Shown: piece by piece, positions 59,439-64,000 of the stretch
How the letters are laid out: every line of letters begins with the position of its first letter
Numbering within the stretch: position 1 is the first letter of the stretch
DNA from: Kineococcus rubinsiae
GTDB lineage: Bacteria > Actinomycetota > Actinomycetes > Actinomycetales > Kineococcaceae
DNA length: 64,000 bases
Direction: 5' to 3'
NCBI RefSeq assembly: GCF_011839805.1
Contig: NZ_VWPY01000010.1
Coordinates: 40,702 to 104,701 of the forward strand
Notes under the pieces: model-generated
What the model was told of the DNA's origin: nothing
What the model saw: only the letters and a program-made list of their open reading frames with translations
Database searches by the model: none
Made by a program: the position numbers and the translations under genes

Positions 59439-59489
59439 CCTCCCGGCGACGGGCGCGACGACGGCGACGCGAGCACCGAGGGAGTCCCT

Positions 59490-59519
59490 GAGCACGTGAG
59501 TCCAGAGCACGTGAGTCCT
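59490..59519 (+). repeat. 15-bp duplication spanning the glycerophosphodiesterase start
   Basis: GAGCACGTGAGTCC plus one base occurs twice in tandem, with a partial third copy after 59520. Each full copy holds an in-frame GTG (59496 and 59511), so the start codon itself is duplicated. Confidence 0.8.
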
Positions 59520-60320
59520 GAGCAGGAGGGCGGCGGCCGCCCCGCCGCGCGACACCCCTTCACCGACCACCCGGGGCCAGTGGCGATGGCCCACCGCGGG
59601 TTCTCCCGCGACGGCCTCGAGAACTCCCTGGCCGCCTTCGCCGCGGCCGTCGACCTCGGCTACCGCTACCTCGAGACCGACGCCCGCGCCACGGCCGACG
59701 GCACGCTCGTCGCCTTCCACGACGACCGCCTCGACCGGGTCACCGACGGGCGGGGCCTGCTCGCGCAGCTGCCGTGGTCGCAGGTCCGCCGCGCCCGCAT
59801 CGGCGGCCGCGAGCCCGTCCCGCTGCTCGCCGACGTCCTGGACGCCTTCCCCGGCGTGCGGCTGAACGTCGACGTCAAGGACGAGGCCGCCGTCGCCCCC
59901 CTGGCGGAGCTGCTGCGCCGCACCGGCGCCACCGACCGCGTGCTCGTCACGGCCTTCTCCGACCGCCGCCGCCACGCCGCCCTCGCCGCGATCGGCGGAC
60001 GTCCCGCCACCAGCGCGGGCACCGGCTCGCTCGCGACGGCGCTCGCCGGCGTCCGCCTCGGGTCGCCGGCGGTGGTGCGCCGCGCGCTCGCCGGCGTCGA
60101 CGCCGTCCAGGTGCCCGTGCGCAGCGGGCGGATCCGCGTCGTCAGCTCCGCGATGGTCCGGGCCGTGCACGCGGCCGGCGCCCAGGTCCACGTCTGGACC
60201 GTCGACGACCCCGCGCAGATGCACGCCCTGCTCGACCTCGGCGTCGACGGCCTCATCACCGACCGCGCCGACCTGCTGCGCGACGTGCTGATCGCCCGCG
60301 GGCAGTGGGTGCCCGCGTGA
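59496..60320 (+). CDS. glycerophosphodiester phosphodiesterase
   Basis: Hydrolyses glycerophosphodiesters to glycerol-3-phosphate and an alcohol, 274 residues, TIM-barrel GDPD fold. Catalytic and metal motifs are MAHRGFSRDGLENSLAAF, YLETDARATADGTLVAFHDD and LNVDVKDE, with HVWTVDDPAQM near the end. No signal peptide, so cytoplasmic. Start ambiguous between GTG 59496 and GTG 59511, identical 15-bp copies. Its stop overlaps the start of the UMF1 transporter (GTGA), so hydrolase and transporter are coupled; the transporter may move the product or substrate. Confidence 0.92.
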   Translation: MSPEHVSPEQEGGGRPAARHPFTDHPGPVAMAHRGFSRDGLENSLAAFAAAVDLGYRYLETDARATADGTLVAFHDDRLDRVTDGRGLLAQLPWSQVRRARIGGREPVPLLADVLDAFPGVRLNVDVKDEAAVAPLAELLRRTGATDRVLVTAFSDRRRHAALAAIGGRPATSAGTGSLATALAGVRLGSPAVVRRALAGVDAVQVPVRSGRIRVVSSAMVRAVHAAGAQVHVWTVDDPAQMHALLDLGVDGLITDRADLLRDVLIARGQWVPA

Positions 60321-61720
60321 GCGCCGCCCTGCCCGACGTCACCGACCCCGGCGTCCTGCGCCGGGCCCGGCGCAGCTGGTACTTCTACGACTGGGCCAAC
60401 TCCGGCTACGTCACCACGACGGGCACCGTCCTGTTCGCCCCGTACCTGACCGTCGTGGCCCGCCGCGCCGCGTGCGCGGGCACCACCGGCGACTGCGACC
60501 GGACCCTGTCGGTGCTCGGCCTGCCGATCGCCCCCGGTTCCCTCGCCCTGTACGCCGTCACGCTGGCCACCCTGCTCTCGGCGCTCGTCCTGCCGCTGGT
60601 CGGCGCCCTGGCCGACCGCAGCCGCCACCGCCACCGCCTGCTGGGCGGCTTCGCGTGGACGGGCGCCGCCGCGGGCACCGCCATGGTCGGCATCGGCGGG
60701 GACCGCTGGTGGCTGGGCGTCCTCCTCGTGCTGGTGGCGACGGTCTGCCTGACGTCCTCGCTCGTGGTCTACGACGCCATGCTCTGCGACGTCTCCCCGC
60801 CGGCCGAGCGCGACCGCGCCTCGTCGCGCGGCTGGGCGCTTGGCTACCTCGGCGGCTTCCTGCTGCTCGCCGTCAACCTCCTCGTCGTCTCCTTCCCCGC
60901 GGCCCTCGGCCTCACCGAGGAGCAGGCCGTGCGCGTCTCGCTCGGCTCGGCCGGGCTGTGGTGGGCGGCGTTCACGCTGATCCCTGTCCTCGGGCTGCGG
61001 CACCTGCCCTCCCGGCCGCTCGGGGCCGCCGCCTCCCCCACCGGGCTGCGGGGCCGGGCGGCGCTCGCGGCACCGTTCCGGCAGCTGGCGGGCACCCTGC
61101 GCGGCGTGCGCCGCTACCCGCAGGTCGTGCGCTTCCTGCTGGCCTACCTCGTGTTCAACGACGGCATCCAGACGGTCGTCTACGCCGCCAGCGTCTACGG
61201 CCAGGAGGAGCTCGGGTTCTCCTCCTCGCAGCTCATCACGACGATCCTGCTCGTCCAGGCCGTCGCGTTCGGCGGGGCGCTCGTCTTCGGGGTCGCCGCG
61301 GGCCGCTTCGGCGCCCAGCGGACGGTGCTGGCGGGGCTGGGGCTCTGGGTGGTGGTCATCCTGCTGACCTTCGGCGTCCCCCGCGGCGCGTTCTCGCGGT
61401 GGCTGGTCCTCGCGGTCCTGATCGGCGTGGTGCTCGGCGGGACGCAGGCGCTGGCCCGCTCGATGTTCAGCCGGCTCGTCCCCGTCGGCGCGGAGGCGGA
61501 GTTCTTCAGCCTGTACCAGGCGGGGGAACGGGGGACGAGCTGGCTCGGCACGCTGGCCTTCGGCCTCGTCGCCCAGCTGACGGGGTCCTACCGCCCCGCG
61601 CTGGCCTTCCTGCTCGTCTTCTTCGTCGTCGGCGGTGTCCTGCTGACCCGGGTCGACGTCGCGGCCGGGGCCCGGCAGGCCGAGGGCGGGGACGCCGCGG
61701 CCCGCGCGGAGCAGGGCTGA
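60317..61720 (+). CDS. UMF1-family (Atg22-like) MFS transporter
   Basis: Membrane transporter of 467 residues with about twelve helices. UMF1 signatures: SWYFYDWANSGYVTTTGTVLFAPYL at the N-terminus, LVGALADRSRHRHRLL, YDAMLCDVSPPAERDRASSRGWALGYLGG and FNDGIQTVVYAASVYGQEELG. Substrate unknown; the eukaryotic relative Atg22 exports amino acids from vacuoles. The GTG start overlaps the glycerophosphodiesterase stop, so it is probably part of the same glycerophosphodiester pathway. Confidence 0.92.
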   Translation: MSAALPDVTDPGVLRRARRSWYFYDWANSGYVTTTGTVLFAPYLTVVARRAACAGTTGDCDRTLSVLGLPIAPGSLALYAVTLATLLSALVLPLVGALADRSRHRHRLLGGFAWTGAAAGTAMVGIGGDRWWLGVLLVLVATVCLTSSLVVYDAMLCDVSPPAERDRASSRGWALGYLGGFLLLAVNLLVVSFPAALGLTEEQAVRVSLGSAGLWWAAFTLIPVLGLRHLPSRPLGAAASPTGLRGRAALAAPFRQLAGTLRGVRRYPQVVRFLLAYLVFNDGIQTVVYAASVYGQEELGFSSSQLITTILLVQAVAFGGALVFGVAAGRFGAQRTVLAGLGLWVVVILLTFGVPRGAFSRWLVLAVLIGVVLGGTQALARSMFSRLVPVGAEAEFFSLYQAGERGTSWLGTLAFGLVAQLTGSYRPALAFLLVFFVVGGVLLTRVDVAAGARQAEGGDAAARAEQG

Positions 61721-61802
61721 CACGGTTCGACACCACGCATCACCATGAGTAGCTTGGTGTGACCAGCTGCACACGACCTCCACACCCGGGCCGGTCTCCA
61801 GG

Positions 61803-61830
61803 TGGAACAGGGGCCCAGGTTGCCGCGTTG
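61803..61830 (+). promoter_or_regulatory. SigR-type promoter of rbpA
   Basis: TGGAAC (61803-61808), an 18-bp spacer and GTTG (61827-61830) match the actinobacterial SigR/SigH consensus GGAAT/C-N18-GTT. It lies about 70 bp upstream of rbpA. In Streptomyces rbpA is a known SigR target, so the context agrees. Confidence 0.65.
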
Positions 61831-61899
61831 TCAACACCGAGTCCCTTCCCTCCCCCGTCAGTCGGGGAGCTTGGAGCGAGGGGAACCTGGGGAGGTCAC

Positions 61900-62244
61900 A
61901 TGAGCGAGCGAAACCTGCGGGGATCCCGGCTCGGGACGGCGAGTCTCGAGAGCGAGTCCGGCGTGGAGCCGGCGGAGCGCCAGCAGATCACGTACCACTG
62001 CCCCAACGGCCACACCGTGACCGTGCCGATGTCGATGGAGGCCGACGTCCCTCCGCTGTGGGAGTGCCGTTGCGGGGCCGAGGCCCTGCGCGCCGACACC
62101 GACCAGCCGGAGAAGAAGGTCGGCCGTCCGACGCGGACGCACTGGGACATGCTCCTGGAGCGCCGCACCGTCGCCGAGCTGGAAGTCCTGCTCGACGAGC
62201 GGCTCGCGCTGCTGCGCAACCGGACGGTCAAGCGCAGCGCCTGA
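61900..62244 (+). CDS. rbpA: RNA polymerase-binding protein RbpA
   Basis: Essential-type actinobacterial transcription factor that binds RNA polymerase and group 1 sigma factors and stabilises open complexes; 114 residues, the normal size. The N-terminal tail (SERNLRGSRLG) and the zinc-ribbon-like core (ITYHCPNGHTVTVPM, PLWECRCGAEAL) are characteristic; the basic linker KKVGRPTRTHWDMLLERR and the sigma-interacting helix VAELEVLLDERLALLR follow. The ATG is preceded by GGGGAGG. Convergent with fxsA and lnt, an arrangement known around rbpA in other actinobacteria. Confidence 0.97.
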   Translation: MSERNLRGSRLGTASLESESGVEPAERQQITYHCPNGHTVTVPMSMEADVPPLWECRCGAEALRADTDQPEKKVGRPTRTHWDMLLERRTVAELEVLLDERLALLRNRTVKRSA

Positions 62245-62269
62245 GCACCACCCGCGCCTCGGCGCACCG

Positions 62270-62297
62270 GGCCGGTCCACCTCGCGGTGGGCCGGCC
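62270..62297. terminator. terminator between rbpA and fxsA
   Basis: GGCCGGTCCACC and GGTGGGCCGGCC form a 12-bp stem, with one G-U type pair, around a four-base loop. It lies 25 bp after rbpA and 30 bp from the convergent fxsA stop. Confidence 0.75.
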
Positions 62298-62327
62298 TTC
62301 GTCGTCCCGGCCCGCGGTCACGGCGGC

Positions 62328-62885
62328 TCAGAGCGGGCGGCCGCCGCCGAGCTGCCGCCGGTCGCCGTCCCCGTCGTCGAGGACCTCACCGTCCACGACG
62401 TCGCCGTAGGGGTCCCCGCGCACCACCGTGCCGGGCACCGTGGTGCCCCCGGCCCGCAGGACGGCCGACCGGACCCGGCGCTGCAGCCAGCGGGCTCCTG
62501 CCCGCCGCAGCAGGGTGCGGGTGGGCGGGAACAGGCACAGCAGGGCCACCACGTCGCTGAGCAGCCCCGGCAGGACGAGCAGGGCGCCGCCGGCCCCGGT
62601 GAGCAGCGCGTCGCCGACGCCCTCGCCGCTGCGCCGCTCGGCGGCGGAGCCGGGCTGGACGAGCCCCGTGCGCCGCAGCGCGTCCAGGGCCCGGCGGCCC
62701 GCGCGCCGCAGGACCGCGACTCCCGCGAGCGTCTCCACGGCGAGCAGGACGGCGACGCCCAGGGCCCCGACGAGGTCCGCGAGCTGCACCAGCAGCCACA
62801 CCTCGACCACGAGCAGGAGCAGCACCAGGACGGAGACGACCGCGACCCAGCGGGAGCGCCGGCGCACCGGCAGCGGCGAGCTCAC
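62328..62885 (-). CDS. fxsA: FxsA-family membrane protein
   Basis: Cytoplasmic-membrane protein of 185 residues. It starts with a helix pair (WVAVVSVLVLLLLVVEVWLLVQLADLVGALGVAVLLAVET), has the FxsA core GVGDALLTGAGGALLVLPGLLSDVVALLCLFPPTR, and ends in a polar, Asp/Gly-rich tail. FxsA of E. coli affects F-exclusion of phage T7; its general role is unknown. The GTG at 62885 follows GAGGGGGAG. It lies 37 bp downstream of lnt, so both are probably co-transcribed. Confidence 0.92.
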   Translation of the reverse strand: MSSPLPVRRRSRWVAVVSVLVLLLLVVEVWLLVQLADLVGALGVAVLLAVETLAGVAVLRRAGRRALDALRRTGLVQPGSAAERRSGEGVGDALLTGAGGALLVLPGLLSDVVALLCLFPPTRTLLRRAGARWLQRRVRSAVLRAGGTTVPGTVVRGDPYGDVVDGEVLDDGDGDRRQLGGGRPL

Positions 62886-62922
62886 CGCTCCCCCTCCGTC
62901 ACGACGACCTCGGCGACGCCGC

Positions 62923-64000
62923 TCACAGCGCCACCGGGCTCGCCGGAGCGGTGGGGGCGTCCGCCCCGGCCGGGCGCCCGGAGCCGCCACGGCGGCCCGT
63001 GCGCCCACCGCGCACCCCGGGGCGGGGCAGCAGGAGCAGGACGAACCCCAGGACGGTGAGCGCGACCTCGGGGGCCACGCCGATGCGGGTGGCGATCGTC
63101 TGCGTCGTGCGCAGCGGCAGGTCGGCCTCGAGGACCGCCTGGGTGAACAGCTGCGTCTCCTGGTGCGCCGCGCCGTCGGGCGTGATGATCGCGCTGACCC
63201 CGACGGTGGACACGTGCACGACGCTGCGGCCGGTCTCCACGGCCCGCAGGCGCGACATCGCGAGCTGCTGCACGGCCTCGTTCGACATCCCGAAGGTCGC
63301 GTTGTTCGTCTGCACCACGAGCAGCTGCGCCCCGGCCCGGACCGACTCGCGGACGACGCCGTCGAAGTTCACCTCGAAGCAGATGACGTCGCCGACGGGC
63401 ACCCCGCCCATGTCCAGCAGCCCGACGCGGTCGCCGTGGACGAAGTCGCGCGAGACGAGGTCGACCTTGTCGGTGAACTGCCGGAAGAACGCCCGGTACG
63501 GCATGTACTCGCCGAAGGGGGCGGGGTGCTGCTTGACGTAGCGCTGGGTCTGGTCGATGCCCGTGCCGGGGGCCACCACGAGCCCCGCGTTGGAGAGGTA
63601 GCGGCCCGGCCCCTGCAGCACCGCGCCCACGAGGGTGGGGGCGCCGACCGCGTCGACGGCCCGGTCGATGACCGCCCGGGCGTCGGGGTTCAGGAAGGGG
63701 TCGATGTCGCTGGAGTTCTCCGGCCAGAACACCAGGTCGGGCTGCGGTGCCGTCCCGTCCTGCACGCGCTGCGCCAGCGCCAGCGTGGCGTTGGCGTGGT
63801 TGTCCAGGACGGCCCGGCGCTCGGAGTTGAAGTCCAGGCCCTCGCTCGGGGTGTTGCCCTGCACGGCCGCGATCCTCCTCGTGCCCGCCTCGGCGGCGGT
63901 CGGCCGCGGGACCAGGGCCCCGGCCGCGGTGACGGCGATGCCCAGCACGAGGCACACGGCCGCGGAGCGCGCGCGGCGCGCCGGGCGGGGCGCCGACGGC
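62923..64000 (-). CDS. lnt: apolipoprotein N-acyltransferase, N-terminus cut by window edge
   Basis: Adds the third acyl chain to the N-terminal Cys of lipoproteins at the outer face of the membrane. About 359 C-terminal residues are visible, and the frame stays open to the right edge. The nitrilase-like domain has the triad Glu (FWPENSSD), Lys (RYVKQHPAPFGEYMP) and Cys (DVICFEVNFD), so it should be active. A membrane helix at the visible N-side (VCLVLGIAVTAAGALVP) and one near the C-end (VALTVLGFVLLLLP) anchor the domain. The gene is next to fxsA and faces rbpA. Confidence 0.95.
   Translation of the reverse strand, partial: PSAPRPARRARSAAVCLVLGIAVTAAGALVPRPTAAEAGTRRIAAVQGNTPSEGLDFNSERRAVLDNHANATLALAQRVQDGTAPQPDLVFWPENSSDIDPFLNPDARAVIDRAVDAVGAPTLVGAVLQGPGRYLSNAGLVVAPGTGIDQTQRYVKQHPAPFGEYMPYRAFFRQFTDKVDLVSRDFVHGDRVGLLDMGGVPVGDVICFEVNFDGVVRESVRAGAQLLVVQTNNATFGMSNEAVQQLAMSRLRAVETGRSVVHVSTVGVSAIITPDGAAHQETQLFTQAVLEADLPLRTTQTIATRIGVAPEVALTVLGFVLLLLPRPGVRGGRTGRRGGSGRPAGADAPTAPASPVAL

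Noticed and set aside
2..64000. tRNA, rRNA or tmRNA genes
   Set aside because: No cloverleaf with a CCA-adjacent acceptor stem or conserved rRNA segment was recognised by eye. A short RNA could still have been missed without a covariance search.

Overview
The window is about 64 kb of very GC-rich DNA, densely packed on both strands, with many GTG starts and G/C in most third codon positions. Right-end markers (rbpA facing fxsA and lnt) and a mycothiol/thioredoxin-type ars module point to a high-GC actinobacterium. A Kineococcus-like member of the Kineosporiales is my guess from overall gene style; it is not proven by the sequence. At least a dozen genes show a -10-like hexamer ending exactly six bases before the start codon, so leaderless transcription looks common here.

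Layout. 1-7.7 kb: a seven-gene minus-strand operon behind a GntR regulator (amidase, PxpA-type 5-oxoprolinase subunit, NCS1 permease, second amidase, AmiF-type formamidase, cut-off alpha/beta hydrolase), joined mostly by 4-base GTGA overlaps; it reads as uptake and stepwise opening of a small cyclic or linear amide. 7.8-25.3 kb: a looser accessory stretch with a DHFR-like reductase, a lone tyrosine recombinase, a repeat-rich zone, a methyltransferase, a metal sensor with CDF efflux pump, a Gfo/Idh dehydrogenase between direct 19-bp repeats, a crotonase/TetR pair, an AraC/SDR pair, a LacI-controlled dehydrogenase/isomerase pair with a perfect 14-bp operator, and several small unknown genes. 25.6-31.6 kb: a two-gene NAD(P)-enzyme operon with two strong palindromes, an isomerase-like protein, and an arsenic module (arsR divergent from acr3-arsC).

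31.8-47.8 kb: secreted AMIN-like protein, GGDEF-EAL enzyme, acetyltransferase, drug exporter, esterase, glycosyltransferase, beta-lactamase-like protein, bile-acid-type and purine transporters, a TerD-vWA fusion, QorB and a membrane-anchored molybdopterin oxidoreductase. 47.9-55.3 kb: a PAS protein, a minus-strand run (MpaB-like oxygenase, membrane protein, nitroreductase, HpcH aldolase, nucleoside hydrolase), then a tight pair of a self-cleaving P1 (NylC-like) hydrolase and an amidase (NylA-like). 55.4-64 kb: TerC, a PucR regulator, a coiled-coil D,D-carboxypeptidase, a glycerophosphodiesterase with a UMF1 transporter, and the conserved rbpA / fxsA-lnt locus.

Recurring themes are amide-bond hydrolysis (three amidase-signature enzymes, a formamidase, PxpA and a P1 hydrolase), 14-15 bp tandem repeats at four places, and a dispersed ~20-bp repeat between 10 and 24 kb. 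No rRNA, tRNA, CRISPR array or complete insertion sequence was seen.
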